A DNA stretch of 64,000 nucleotides from JBARDN01 sp050736695 (GTDB lineage: Bacteria; Desulfobacterota; Binatia; Binatales; Binataceae): contig JBOHWH010000030.1 of assembly GCA_050736695.1 (NCBI GenBank), forward strand, positions 12,887 through 76,886, given 5' to 3'. The notes under the pieces are model-generated. The model did not search any database. It was not told where the DNA came from and saw only the letters and a list, made by a program, of their open reading frames with translations. Both the position numbers and the translations under genes were made by a program. Positions within the stretch are counted from its first letter, which is position 1. Every line of letters starts with the position of its first letter. Shown here piece by piece: positions 17,382-25,923 of the stretch.

Positions 17382-18308
17382 ATGAGTATCGCGATCGAGA
17401 CACCAGCGACCGATCAGCAGAAGACGCTGCGTCATCTGCCCGCCACCGCATCCGGAGAAGAAATTTCCGCGGCGCTTACCGCGGACGGCGCCGTGATCGT
17501 CGACAATGTTGTCGCGCCCGCGGCGATGGACACGATTTTCGCGGAACTTAAGCCTTTTATCGAGGCGACAGCAAAAGGCCGCGACGATTTTTCCGGCAAA
17601 CGCACCCAGCGCACTGGCGCGCTGATCGCGCGTTCTCCGATGAGCCGCGATTTCGTGATGCATCCGACCGTACTCGCGGCGTGCTCGAAGTTTCTCGCCC
17701 ACGTGACCAGCTATCAACTCCATCTGACCCAGGTGATCGCGATCGGCCCGAACGAGCCCGCGCAGACGATTCATCGCGATCAGTGGGCGTTCGACTTCTT
17801 TCCGTTCCCTAAAGGCTACGAAGTGCAGTGCAACACTATCTGGGCGATGACTGATTTCACCGAAGAAAATGGCGCGACCCGCGTAATTCCCGGCAGCAAT
17901 CATCTTGAGGATCGTCTGCGCTTCGAGGAGAAAGACACTATCGCGGCCGAGATGAGCAAGGGCTCGGTGCTCTTCTATTCCGGCAGCGTCTATCACGGCG
18001 GCGGCGCGAACCGCTCTGACAAAACGCGCTACGGCATCAACATCACGTACAATGTTTCGTGGCTTCGGCAGGAAGAGAATCAGTACCTCGCGACGCCGCT
18101 CGAAATCGCGCGCACACTGCCGGTTGAGCTGCTCCGCCTGATGGGCTATCGCCTCGGCGCGTACGCGCTTGGCTACGTCGGCGACACGCTCGATCCGATC
18201 GAGATCGTGCGCCCGGAGCTCAAGCGCGCGGGATTCAGCGCCACGCCGCCCGCGGGTTTCGGCGCCGAGAACCCCCAGCCTCGCGTAGATCTAAAACGCG
18301 GCGCTTGA
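17382..18308 (+). CDS. phytanoyl-CoA dioxygenase (PhyH) family protein
   Basis: 308 residues. The family uses Fe(II) and 2-oxoglutarate to hydroxylate a substrate. The HxD iron ligands are in TIHRDQWAFDFF (about residues 129-140), and the distal His is in VYHGGGANRSDKTR (about 204-217), with the Arg that binds 2-oxoglutarate close behind. Further family marks are the N-terminal TADGAVIVDNVV and ENGATRVIPGSNH. The ATG at 17382 follows a GGAGGA. An SDR gene converges on it, 15 bp away. A substrate cannot be named; fatty-acid, steroid or small-molecule hydroxylation are all known. Confidence 0.85.
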   Translation: MSIAIETPATDQQKTLRHLPATASGEEISAALTADGAVIVDNVVAPAAMDTIFAELKPFIEATAKGRDDFSGKRTQRTGALIARSPMSRDFVMHPTVLAACSKFLAHVTSYQLHLTQVIAIGPNEPAQTIHRDQWAFDFFPFPKGYEVQCNTIWAMTDFTEENGATRVIPGSNHLEDRLRFEEKDTIAAEMSKGSVLFYSGSVYHGGGANRSDKTRYGINITYNVSWLRQEENQYLATPLEIARTLPVELLRLMGYRLGAYALGYVGDTLDPIEIVRPELKRAGFSATPPAGFGAENPQPRVDLKRGA

Positions 18309-18323
18309 ACCGATGGGCGCTTC

Positions 18324-19166
18324 TCAGATCAGGCTGTAGCCGCTGCCCTTGCGATCGAATCCGATCCCGCGGCCCTCTTTCAAAAGTCCGTATTCCTTCA
18401 TCAGCTCCTGGCTGTATGTTACCCGTCCGGTGATTTTGTTCACCGGCTCGGTTGCGAGAATAAGCGTCGCACGCGCCATGTACTCGAGCGGTTCGCCGTC
18501 CTTTGGTCCGGTCACCAGATGGTGATAGACGGTGCCGGGCGTCGCGACGACTTCCGACGGCGACAGGCAGGTGACGGAGATATTGTCGGCGAAGACCTCC
18601 GACGCGAGTCCCTGGGTCATCCGTTCGAGCGCGGCTTTCTCCGCGCCGTAACATACGCTGCCCGCGCGCAGCTCCTCGGCCTTGTATGGTCCGCGGCCCG
18701 GTCCGATCGCCGCGCCTGACGAGATGTTGACGATCGATCCGGACTTGCGCGGGATCATGTCCGCCAGCACCAGCCGCGAGAGCATGAAAGGTCCGTGCAC
18801 GTTGACCTGGAACGAGCGCATCCATCGCTTGGGCTGGAAATCCTTGACCGGGATGAAATAGGTCAGAGCCGCGTTGTTGACCAGAACGTCAACTGGTCCA
18901 TAAATGCGATGGGTCTCCGCGACCAGCTTTTCGCAGTCTTCTTCGGACGAGACGTCGCAGGTGACGGCAGTCGCGTTGCCGCCGGCTTTCTTGATTCCTG
19001 CCACGGTGGTCTCAAGCGCGCCTTGCAGCGGATGGTCGCCTTCGCGCAGCGTACGCGCGCTGCAGATCACGCGGGCGCCTTCGGTCGCGAACAGATCGGC
19101 GATCGCTTTACCGATCCCGCGGCTGGCGCCGGTTACGATCGCAACTTTGCCTTCGAGCTTGCCCAT
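18324..19166 (-). CDS. short-chain dehydrogenase/reductase
   Basis: 280 residues, classical SDR. The cofactor loop is VTGASRGIGKAIADLF (about 12-27), the structural motif is VLVNNAALTY, the catalytic Ser is in VNISSGAAIG, and the Tyr and Lys are in CYGAEKAALERM (YxxxK). The C-terminal region is longer than usual and ends with GRGIGFDRKGSGYSLI. It resembles NADP-binding SDRs of fatty-acyl or steroid metabolism, but specificity is open. It converges on the PhyH-like gene, with stops 15 bp apart. Confidence 0.88.
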   Translation of the reverse strand: MGKLEGKVAIVTGASRGIGKAIADLFATEGARVICSARTLREGDHPLQGALETTVAGIKKAGGNATAVTCDVSSEEDCEKLVAETHRIYGPVDVLVNNAALTYFIPVKDFQPKRWMRSFQVNVHGPFMLSRLVLADMIPRKSGSIVNISSGAAIGPGRGPYKAEELRAGSVCYGAEKAALERMTQGLASEVFADNISVTCLSPSEVVATPGTVYHHLVTGPKDGEPLEYMARATLILATEPVNKITGRVTYSQELMKEYGLLKEGRGIGFDRKGSGYSLI

Positions 19167-19377
19167 TGTATTAACTCCCTATTGCGGATTGCGGCGGTGT
19201 CCGCGTGTGCCGCCTGCGCATCGAAGATTGTTATAGTCGCATACCGGGCGGCGCTTCCAGCGCCGGCGCTTGTGGACTCGCGATGCAACATTTTCTCAGG
19301 TGCGTTTCAGATCGTATCGCGATGCTGTTATTCTGGATTTGCGCCGGATTTGCGCGGTGCGTCTCTGAGGCGAGATC

Positions 19378-20652
19378 GTGACTGCCGCTGACACTCTGAT
19401 AATTATTTTAATCGCGTTCGTGGTCGGGCTCGCGATCACTTTCGTCGGCGTGCTCATCCAATGGAGCCTGCGCAAGGCACAGCCGGGCACGCCCGCGGTT
19501 CCCTCGCAATCCACGCCGCCATCGCTTCCTGAAACGCCTGCGCAAAAAGCCTCGCAAACGACTCCCCGAGCGAGTCCGAGTGATGGTTTAGCCGAGATCG
19601 CGCCACCGGGCGCCGCGGCGGAGATCCCGCTGGCCGAGCTCGAAACTCCTCCATCAGAGGAGGTTCCTCCGCTCGATACTTCACCGGCACCGGCCACCGA
19701 AGCCGTACGGGCGCCGGTGCGAATCGGGATCGGGCTGCGCAGGACGCGCGAAAATTTTCTCTCTCGAATCCGCGCTGCGATCACTGGAGCGAAAAAGGCC
19801 GATGAGATTTACGAAGGCCTCGAGGAAGCGCTGATTGCCGCCGACGTCGGCGTCGAGTCGTCGATGAAGCTTGCCGCCGCGGTGCGCGCCCGGCTCGGCA
19901 ACGATAACCGTCCCGAGGTTATTCGCGACGCGCTAAAGGCGGAGATCTCCGCGATGCTCGCGGCCGCCGGCCGCGGGCCCGCCGCGCCGGTCGAAGGTCC
20001 AATTGTGATCATGCTGGTCGGCGTCAATGGAGTCGGCAAAACCACGACTGTCGCAAAACTCGCGGCGCGGATGCGCGTCGAGCGCGGCGATGTGGTCGTC
20101 GCGGCCGCCGATACGTTTCGCGCCGCAGCTATAGAGCAGCTCGAGGTATGGTGCGATCGCGTCGGTGCCGCGATGATCAAGCATCAGCAGGGCAGCGACC
20201 CGGCCGCGGTCGCCTTCGACGCGGTCAGGGCGGGTATCGCGCGCAAGGCCGGCGCGGTCATAATCGACACTGCGGGGCGCCTGCAGACCAAAATCAACCT
20301 GATGGAAGAGCTCAAGAAGATCGCGCGAGTGATCGCGCGCGAGCTGCCCGGCGCGCCTCACGAGACGTGGTTGGTGCTGGACGCGAACACGGGTCAGAAC
20401 GCGCTCAGTCAGGCTCGGATTTTCGGCGATGCGGTGCCGCTGACAGGCGTAGTGCTGGCGAAACTCGACAGCACGGCCAAGGGCGGCGTGATCGTCGCGA
20501 TCGCGGACCGGCTCGGCGTGCCGGTCAGGTTCGTGGGATTGGGCGAAGAGATCGAGGATTTGCGCGAGTTCGACGCGCATGAGTTCGTCGAGGCGCTGTT
20601 CGAAAGTGGCGAGGGCGAGAGTGCAAGCGCAAGCGGTTCTTATGCGGCTTGA
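19378..20652 (+). CDS. ftsY: signal recognition particle receptor FtsY
   Basis: 424 residues from GTG 19378. The N terminus has one hydrophobic helix (LIIILIAFVVGLAITFVGVL), then a Pro/Ala/Glu-rich linker to about residue 120, then the NG domain. G motifs: GVNGVGKTTTVAKLA (G1), DTFRAAAIEQL (G2), DTAGRLQTK (G3), TKLDSTAKGG written here as LAKLDSTAKGG (G4). FtsY docks SRP-ribosome complexes at the membrane. A true transmembrane anchor replaces the amphipathic anchor of the E. coli protein. It heads a row of cell-division and RNA genes running to rny. Confidence 0.96.
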   Translation: MTAADTLIIILIAFVVGLAITFVGVLIQWSLRKAQPGTPAVPSQSTPPSLPETPAQKASQTTPRASPSDGLAEIAPPGAAAEIPLAELETPPSEEVPPLDTSPAPATEAVRAPVRIGIGLRRTRENFLSRIRAAITGAKKADEIYEGLEEALIAADVGVESSMKLAAAVRARLGNDNRPEVIRDALKAEISAMLAAAGRGPAAPVEGPIVIMLVGVNGVGKTTTVAKLAARMRVERGDVVVAAADTFRAAAIEQLEVWCDRVGAAMIKHQQGSDPAAVAFDAVRAGIARKAGAVIIDTAGRLQTKINLMEELKKIARVIARELPGAPHETWLVLDANTGQNALSQARIFGDAVPLTGVVLAKLDSTAKGGVIVAIADRLGVPVRFVGLGEEIEDLREFDAHEFVEALFESGEGESASASGSYAA

Positions 20653-20699
20653 CAGGCTGGTTTATCGAAAATTAAACTAAAGGTAGAAGTTTTTGTATT

Positions 20700-20954
20700 A
20701 TGGCGACCCCGATTGACGTTCTAAAGCAGCTAGACGAGCGGATTCAGTCCTCGGTTACCCGGCTCCAGCAGTTACGCCGGGAAAATGACGCGCTTGCGCA
20801 GAAGCTGGCAGAAAGCGAAAAACGCCTTGCCGAGGCTCAGGCGCAGGCGCGCCAGTTCGAGCAGGAGCGCAAGCTGCACGAAAGCGAACGCACCGAAGTG
20901 CGCACCAGGATCGAGAAAATCCTGTCGCGCTTCGACGGGATAGAACTCGGGTAA
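20700..20954 (+). CDS. ZapB-like short coiled-coil protein
   Basis: 84 residues that are almost entirely coiled coil (heptads from DVLKQLDERIQ to RIEKILSRFDG). Similar small proteins lie directly upstream of zapA in many proteobacteria and are called ZapB-like or TIGR02449-like division proteins. The ending RIEKILSRFDGIELG fits that group. Naming rests on size, coiled coil and position 21 bp before zapA. Confidence 0.65.
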   Translation: MATPIDVLKQLDERIQSSVTRLQQLRRENDALAQKLAESEKRLAEAQAQARQFEQERKLHESERTEVRTRIEKILSRFDGIELG

Positions 20955-20975
20955 AGACGTAATTCGGGCGCAATC

Positions 20976-21260
20976 ATGAAGGGCGTCAACGTCGAAATAA
21001 TGGGCCAGTCGCTGACTGTCGCCAGCGGCGACGGCGGCGATGACTATGTGCGCGACTTGGCGCACGCGGTTGATGCGAAGATCAAGCAGATCCGTGGCGG
21101 CGGAACGCAATCGGTGAGTTCGATTCATGTTGCGATTCTGGCCGCACTTAACTTCGCCGACGAGCTCGAACGCCTGCGCCTTGAGCACCAGGCATTGGTC
21201 GAGCGTATCGAGGCGATGAACAAGAGGCTGAGCGCCGCAATTGACGGTACCCAGGCATAG
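20976..21260 (+). CDS. zapA: cell division protein ZapA
   Basis: 94 residues. It begins with the ZapA strand pattern KGVNVEIMGQSLTVAS, followed by YVRDLAHAVDAKIKQIRG and VAILAALNFADELERLR, then a C-terminal coiled coil. ZapA cross-links FtsZ filaments at the division ring. The neighbourhood (ZapB-like gene before it; 6S RNA and fau after it) is the classic proteobacterial one and supports the call. Confidence 0.92.
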   Translation: MKGVNVEIMGQSLTVASGDGGDDYVRDLAHAVDAKIKQIRGGGTQSVSSIHVAILAALNFADELERLRLEHQALVERIEAMNKRLSAAIDGTQA

Positions 21261-21310
21261 CCGCGACAGGCGCATCGGCCCATTGAAGGTTTTCCCGAAC
21301 ATTACGGTAC

Positions 21311-21517
21311 GGGGGCGGGGAAGTCGGTTTGATAGCAACTAACCACAACGCGACGCCCGGATTTTCAGGGCTCGTGAGAGGTTTGGTCGAGACCGTGGCA
21401 AATCGATGCGGCAAGCATCCTGGCGCGCCGACGGGCGCGCCGCCCGGAAAAAACCTGGCGCCATCCACAAACCGGCGCCAATGCGTTCGGTGGTTGAGTA
21501 GTTAGTCCCGCTCCCGC
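21311..21517 (+). ncRNA. ssrS: probable 6S RNA
   Basis: The 258-bp gap between zapA and the 5-formyltetrahydrofolate cyclo-ligase gene is where 6S RNA sits in most proteobacteria. It can fold into a long interrupted rod: GGCGGGGAG near 21314 pairs with CTCCCGCC near 21510; AACCAC and AACGC near 21341-21351 pair with GCGTT and GTGGTT at 21483-21495; and a GGCGCGCC inverted pair near 21422-21443 forms an inner stem. 6S RNA binds sigma-70 RNA polymerase in stationary phase. Ends are approximate. A covariance-model hit would settle it. Confidence 0.6.
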
Positions 21518-21518
21518 C

Positions 21519-22166
21519 ATGGGAAGCTCTGTGGCGGAAGAAAAGAAATACCTGCGCGCGATCCTTACGGACTGCCGCATCGCAATGACGCCTTCGTGCG
21601 CTCGCGCGCGGTCGCGGGAAATTGCGCGGCGGATCCTCGCGTCAGATTTCTACCGTGACGCGCACATCGCCTTGCTGTACGCCTCAACAGGCAACGAAGT
21701 TTCTACCGAAGCACTGCTGACCGACGCATTCGCGTCGGGGAAAATCGTGATGCTTCCGCGATATGATCGCGCACGCGGCCGCTATGAGGCCGCGCGTGTG
21801 GACGCGATCGATAAGCTCGTCGCCGGGGCATTTGGAATTCTCGAACCTCCCGCCGACGCGCCTGCTGCTTTGGCAAGCGATCTCGCCGGCGCTCTCGTCT
21901 GCGTACCCGGTGTTGCGTTCGGCGTGATGGGCCAGCGGTTGGGACGCGGCCAAGGCCATTATGATCGTTTCCTCGCGGAGTTCTGCGCGGACGCGATCAC
22001 GATTGGTCTTGCCTATTCGTTCCAGCTGCTCGAGCGGATTCCTGAACAGGAGTTCGATCGGCGGCTCAACTTGATCGTCACCGAGTCGGCCGTATATCGC
22101 GCCGCGGATGCGTCTGGGCGTCCGCGCGATACGGCAGGCCAAGGAGGTACACCAGGGTGGCTCTGA
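21519..22166 (+). CDS. fau: 5-formyltetrahydrofolate cyclo-ligase
   Basis: 215 residues. The enzyme converts 5-formyl-THF to 5,10-methenyl-THF with ATP. N-terminal basic helix KKYLRAILTDCRIAM; nucleotide-binding marks GKIVMLPRYDR and the strong family signature VPGVAFGVMGQRLGRGQGHY (GxRLGxGxGxYD type) followed by DRFL. The C terminus has IGLAYSFQLLERIP. It overlaps the start of rny by 10 bp, so the two are probably co-translated. Confidence 0.93.
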   Translation: MGSSVAEEKKYLRAILTDCRIAMTPSCARARSREIARRILASDFYRDAHIALLYASTGNEVSTEALLTDAFASGKIVMLPRYDRARGRYEAARVDAIDKLVAGAFGILEPPADAPAALASDLAGALVCVPGVAFGVMGQRLGRGQGHYDRFLAEFCADAITIGLAYSFQLLERIPEQEFDRRLNLIVTESAVYRAADASGRPRDTAGQGGTPGWL

Positions 22167-23761
22167 TTACCGCAATCCTGGGATTCGTTGTTGGTGGCGC
22201 GGTCTTCTTTATTTGGGGAATGATGCGGCGGCGCACTGACGCCGTCGATCACGAGGCCGCGCGCGCTCAGGCCGAAGAAATTAGCAAAGACATAGCCAGG
22301 GAGGCTCAAACCAGAAGCGAACTGATCGTCAAAGAGGCCGAAATACAGGCCAAGGATCTGGTCGTCGGCGCGCGCGCCGATGCGGAGCGCGAGGTTCGCG
22401 ACCGCAGGCGCGAGTTGCAGGCGGCGGAGTCCAAGCACGAATCGCGCGAAGAGGCGTTCGAAAAACGGCAAGAGGCGTTCGAACGCCGCGAAGCCGATCT
22501 GAACCGCCGCGACCAGGCGATTCGCACGCGCGAAAAAAATATCACCGACAAGGAAGCGCAGCAGCAGGCGCAAATCGACGAAAAGATGGCGATGCATCAG
22601 GGGTTGATCGATGAAGCCCGCACCAAGCTCGAAGCCGTCGCCGGGCTCACGCGCGAAGAAGCCAAACGCACCCTGATGGACGAGATGCTCGGGCAGGCGC
22701 GCACCGAATCGGCCAAGCATATCCGCGTGGTCGAGGAAGAGGCGCGCGAAGAGGCCGATCGTCGCGCCAAGCGAATCGTGTCGATCGCAATCGAACGGCT
22801 GGCGGGCGAGTTCGTCGCCGAGCGCACCGTGTCGGTGATCGCGCTGCCGTCGGACGAAATGAAGGGCCGCATCATCGGACGCGAAGGGCGCAATATCCGC
22901 GCAATCGAAGCTGCCACCGGCGTCGATATCATTATCGACGATACGCCCGAAGCGGTGGTCATTTCGTGCCACAACCCGATCCGGCGCGAGATTGCGCGGG
23001 TGGCGCTGGGTCATCTCATCTCCGACGGCCGCATCCATCCCGGAAGAATCGAAGAAGTCGTGCGCAAGGCCGAACAAGAGGTCGAGGAGTCGATCCGCGA
23101 GGCCGGGCAACGCGCGATAATCGAAGTCGGGGTGCATGGGATTCATCCGGAGCTGGTCAAGCTGCTCGGGATGCTCAAGTACCGGTATTCATACGCGCAG
23201 AACGTGCTGATGCATTCGATTGAGGCGGCGTTTATCTGCGGCGCGATGGCCGCGGAGCTGGGCCTCAACGAAAAGCAGGCGCGGCGCGCGGCGCTGCTGC
23301 ACGATATCGGCAAGGCGCTGACTCACGAGGTCGAAGGCTCGCACGCGCTGATCGGCGGCGAGCTTGCGCGCAAGTACGGCGAGTCGGCCAAGATCGTCAA
23401 CGCGATCGCGGCGCATCATGAAGAAGTGAAGGCCGAGACGATTCTGGCTCCGCTCGTCGATGCCGCCGACGCGCTGTCGGGAGCACGTCCGGGCGCGCGG
23501 CGCGAGGTGCTCGAGAGCTACGTCAAGCGGCTGGAAGATCTCGAGAAAATCGCCAAGTCGTTCAAGGGCGTCGAGAAATGCTTCGCCGTGCAGGCGGGGC
23601 GCGAGATGCGCGTGATCGTCGAGCCCAATCAGATCACTGACGAAGACACGGTGATGCTCGCGCGCGACGTGGCGCGCAAGATCGAAACCGACATGACCTA
23701 TCCCGGACAGATCCGGGTGACCGTCATCCGCGAAACCCGCGCGACCGAGCTCGCCAAGTAG
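22157..23761 (+). CDS. rny: ribonuclease Y
   Basis: 534 residues from GTG 22157. Order: one N-terminal transmembrane helix (LITAILGFVVGGAVFFIWGM), a long charged coiled coil (about 25-210), a KH RNA-binding domain (GRIIGREGRNIRAIEAATGV), and an HD nuclease domain with RAALLHDIGKALTHE. RNase Y is a membrane-bound endoribonuclease that starts mRNA decay. The window also has an RNase E/G gene, so this organism carries both types. A strong hairpin follows the stop. Confidence 0.96.
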   Translation: MALITAILGFVVGGAVFFIWGMMRRRTDAVDHEAARAQAEEISKDIAREAQTRSELIVKEAEIQAKDLVVGARADAEREVRDRRRELQAAESKHESREEAFEKRQEAFERREADLNRRDQAIRTREKNITDKEAQQQAQIDEKMAMHQGLIDEARTKLEAVAGLTREEAKRTLMDEMLGQARTESAKHIRVVEEEAREEADRRAKRIVSIAIERLAGEFVAERTVSVIALPSDEMKGRIIGREGRNIRAIEAATGVDIIIDDTPEAVVISCHNPIRREIARVALGHLISDGRIHPGRIEEVVRKAEQEVEESIREAGQRAIIEVGVHGIHPELVKLLGMLKYRYSYAQNVLMHSIEAAFICGAMAAELGLNEKQARRAALLHDIGKALTHEVEGSHALIGGELARKYGESAKIVNAIAAHHEEVKAETILAPLVDAADALSGARPGARREVLESYVKRLEDLEKIAKSFKGVEKCFAVQAGREMRVIVEPNQITDEDTVMLARDVARKIETDMTYPGQIRVTVIRETRATELAK

Positions 23762-23788
23762 CAGGCGCGCGAGAACAACTCTGCCATC

Positions 23789-23820
23789 GCAGGCGCGGCC
23801 GTAAGTGGCCGCGCCTGCGT
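23789..23820 (+). terminator. hairpin after rny
   Basis: A perfect 12-bp stem (GCAGGCGCGGCC, loop GTAAGT, GGCCGCGCCTGC) lies 27 bp after the rny stop. Only a weak T stretch follows, so it may act as an mRNA-stabilising hairpin or a weak terminator. Confidence 0.6.
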
Positions 23821-23861
23821 GCTTTCGCCCCGGCGCATCGCGCGATATTATCGCAGTGCCG

Positions 23862-24407
23862 ATGCCGACCACACGCGAAGCGCTCGAAACCACGATCGCA
23901 CTCGAAAAGCAGAGCATGTCGCTGTATGCCCTGATGGCGAAGATTTTCGCCGACGACGCAAAGCTGCGCGATTTCTGGTTTGGGATGGCGCGCGACGAGG
24001 CGCGCCACGTCGGCGCGCTCGACCTGGTCTCGACCGTGCTCGAGATCGACGGCCTGCTCGACGCGCAAAGTCCGATCTCGCTCGAAGACTCAAGTATCGT
24101 CAAGCTGCGCGCGATGCTCGAGCGGTTCAATCGCGAGGCCGGCCCCGGACTAAAGATTCAGCGCGCGCTGGCGATGGCGCTCGAAGTCGAAGAGACCGAG
24201 CTCGAAGACCTGGTCGCCGAGCTGTTGAAAGCCGTGCAGGCACCTGACGAATACGAGCGATGCCTGCGCCTGCTGGTGCACGACCTGGGCGAGCTCGGCT
24301 TCATGATCGAGCATCACTGCGCCGACGTCGGTTTGCTGAGCCGCTGCGACGCACTGTGCAACCGCCACGCCGAAGCCCTGCGAACCTCCGCCTCCGGCGG
24401 CCGCTAA
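23862..24407 (+). CDS. ferritin-like/rubrerythrin-type diiron protein
   Basis: 181 residues from ATG 23862; an upstream in-frame start would run back into the hairpin after rny. It forms a four-helix bundle with glutamates at the expected spacing: LETTIALEKQSMSLY (helix 1), MARDEARHVGAL (helix 2 ExxH-type ligand pair), ALEVEETELEDL (helix 3) and FMIEHHC near the end. There is no rubredoxin domain. Such proteins store iron or reduce peroxide. The metal-site reading is from pattern only. Confidence 0.65.
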   Translation: MPTTREALETTIALEKQSMSLYALMAKIFADDAKLRDFWFGMARDEARHVGALDLVSTVLEIDGLLDAQSPISLEDSSIVKLRAMLERFNREAGPGLKIQRALAMALEVEETELEDLVAELLKAVQAPDEYERCLRLLVHDLGELGFMIEHHCADVGLLSRCDALCNRHAEALRTSASGGR

Positions 24408-24511
24408 AGAACCTCCGCACAAGGCCATTTCGGTCATTTTGAGAGGCAGTGAAGATCTAAACGCTGGCGAATCTGTGGTATTCCACCAATCAAATTCGTC
24501 AAGCACCGAGC

Positions 24512-24562
24512 CAACAATCGTCATTCCCGCGCGTGGCTGCCGCGCGAGGAATCCCGGGATTC
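24512..24562. repeat. dispersed hairpin repeat, copy A
   Basis: A 51-bp unit in the gap 24408-24795 that reappears at 41784. It contains TCATTCCCGCGCG, a 7-base loop, CGCGCG and then AGGAATCCC. The two CGCG arms can pair. The loop differs between copies while the arms and flanks are kept, as in REP-type elements. The rest of this gap shows no gene. Confidence 0.7.
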
Positions 24563-24795
24563 TTCACTCCGCAGCGGAGCCTGCCCTGAGCGGCGCCGAA
24601 GGGTTCAGAATGGCGATCCGACTTGAGCAGAGGCTCCGTGGCCGGAGCGGTCGCCCGCGCCGTATCACAAGCCGATCGCTGGGGCGCCGATACTGGCGAG
24701 AATCACCGCACCATCGATAGCTCCCCGCGTGAAAATTCGATGCGCGCGCGCCGGGTGGCGCGGCGTTGAATGGTTGGCTATATTTCCCGTAGTGC

Positions 24796-24871
24796 TGAGG
24801 AGTGGCCAAACTGGCAAGGCACCTGACTCTGGATCAGGGGATTGAAGGTTCGAATCCTTCCTCCTCAGCCA
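24796..24871 (+). tRNA. tRNA-Gln (anticodon CTG)
   Basis: Cloverleaf closes fully: acceptor TGAGGAG with CTCCTCA, anticodon stem CCTGA/TCAGG around loop CTCTGGA (anticodon CTG, reads CAG), T arm GAAGG TTCGAAT CCTTC, encoded CCA at 24869-24871. Confidence 0.95.
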
Positions 24872-24909
24872 ACCCACCATCGCCAGCGCGGTGGGGCGCA
24901 TCGACGGAC

Positions 24910-24984
24910 GGTCCCATCGTCTAGTGGTTAGGACACCGGCCTCTCACGTCGGGAACGCGGGTTCGACTCCCGCTGGGATCACCA
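24910..24984 (+). tRNA. tRNA-Glu (anticodon CTC)
   Basis: Acceptor GGTCCCA pairs with TGGGATC, anticodon stem CCGGC/GTCGG around CTCTCAC (anticodon CTC, reads GAG), T arm GCGGG TTCGACT CCCGC, encoded CCA. It lies 38 bp after tRNA-Gln. The AT-richer gene block from 25.2 kb starts right after it, but no integrase or second copy of the tRNA end was seen. Confidence 0.95.
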
Positions 24985-25263
24985 GAACAGATCAATCACT
25001 CAACGGCTACGGCTTCGTCGCCCGTTTCTCCTGGTGCTAAACGGGTGCCATCTTTTGGGCTGAGTGTGCCAACGAAATCGATATCTCGATGGCTTTTACC
25101 GAATTGCTGTTTGGTATAAGCTTCACACACACTTTCCGAGCCCAAATATTAAGGGCGACGTTTTTGTCGACTTCTACGGCTTCTGCAGCGTTCCGTATGA
25201 GGGCCTTTGAAAAGGGATGGGTTCTGTCCTAAAATTCAGGTCGGCAGAGGCAGGAGGAAGGAA

Positions 25264-25923
25264 ATGATGGCATGCGAAATATGTAGCGATCTTTCCTCGA
25301 AGGAGCCCGCGTTTTGGAACGAGTCGCTCTTCGAATCGGCCAATTTTCGTGTACTGCCCTCGCTCGGGGCGCTGGTTGAAGGTTGGTTGCTCTTGTTGCC
25401 GAAGCAGCATGCAATTTCGATGGGCGCACTGGGCGATGACCTCATTGCGGAGATGCAACATGTTAAGAATCTGCTGGTCTCGACAATGGAGCGACCCTAC
25501 TCGTCAGTTTGCGCATTCGAACACGGTCCAAGCAGGGCTAATTCCCTAGTAGGCTGTGGAGTCGATCATGCACACTTGCACATCGTCGCGTTAAAGTTCG
25601 ATCTGTTTTCTGCTCTTCAGCCATTCTTGCCGGGAGATGTACTTTGGTCTTCAGCATCTTTTGTCGAATGCCAGGCCGCGCACCGCAGAGGCGATGACTA
25701 TTTGTATCTCGAACAACCGATCGGATTGGGACGCCTTGCTAGCCACCGTGAGTTTGGTAGTCAGTTGTTCAGGCGCGCGATCGCTGCAGAAATTGGATTG
25801 CCTGATCAGTTCAGCTGGCGTGAACATCCACAGCTGCCAAACGTATCAGCAACCATTCAACAAGCCAGAAAATGGGCCGCTAACCTCGATCCGTTGGACC
25901 AGTTCAAGCGAGTTGCGGCCTGA
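25264..25923 (+). CDS. HIT-like (histidine-triad) protein
   Basis: 219 residues from ATG 25264, chosen because a strong AGGAGGA lies about eight bases upstream; the longer frame from 25207 has none. The HIT active-site motif is DHAHLHIVAL (HxHxH type, about residues 119-128). CEICSDL at the N terminus and VEGWLLLLPKQHAISMGAL are usual HIT-family parts. HIT proteins hydrolyse or transfer nucleotides from substrates such as Ap4A or AMP-lysine. The C-terminal 80 residues are not familiar. It heads an AT-rich row of four genes and overlaps the next one. Confidence 0.7.
   Translation: MMACEICSDLSSKEPAFWNESLFESANFRVLPSLGALVEGWLLLLPKQHAISMGALGDDLIAEMQHVKNLLVSTMERPYSSVCAFEHGPSRANSLVGCGVDHAHLHIVALKFDLFSALQPFLPGDVLWSSASFVECQAAHRRGDDYLYLEQPIGLGRLASHREFGSQLFRRAIAAEIGLPDQFSWREHPQLPNVSATIQQARKWAANLDPLDQFKRVAA

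Noticed and set aside
17016..17996. 326-residue minus-strand frame
   Set aside because: Antisense to the PhyH-like gene and extending into the gap; no family features.
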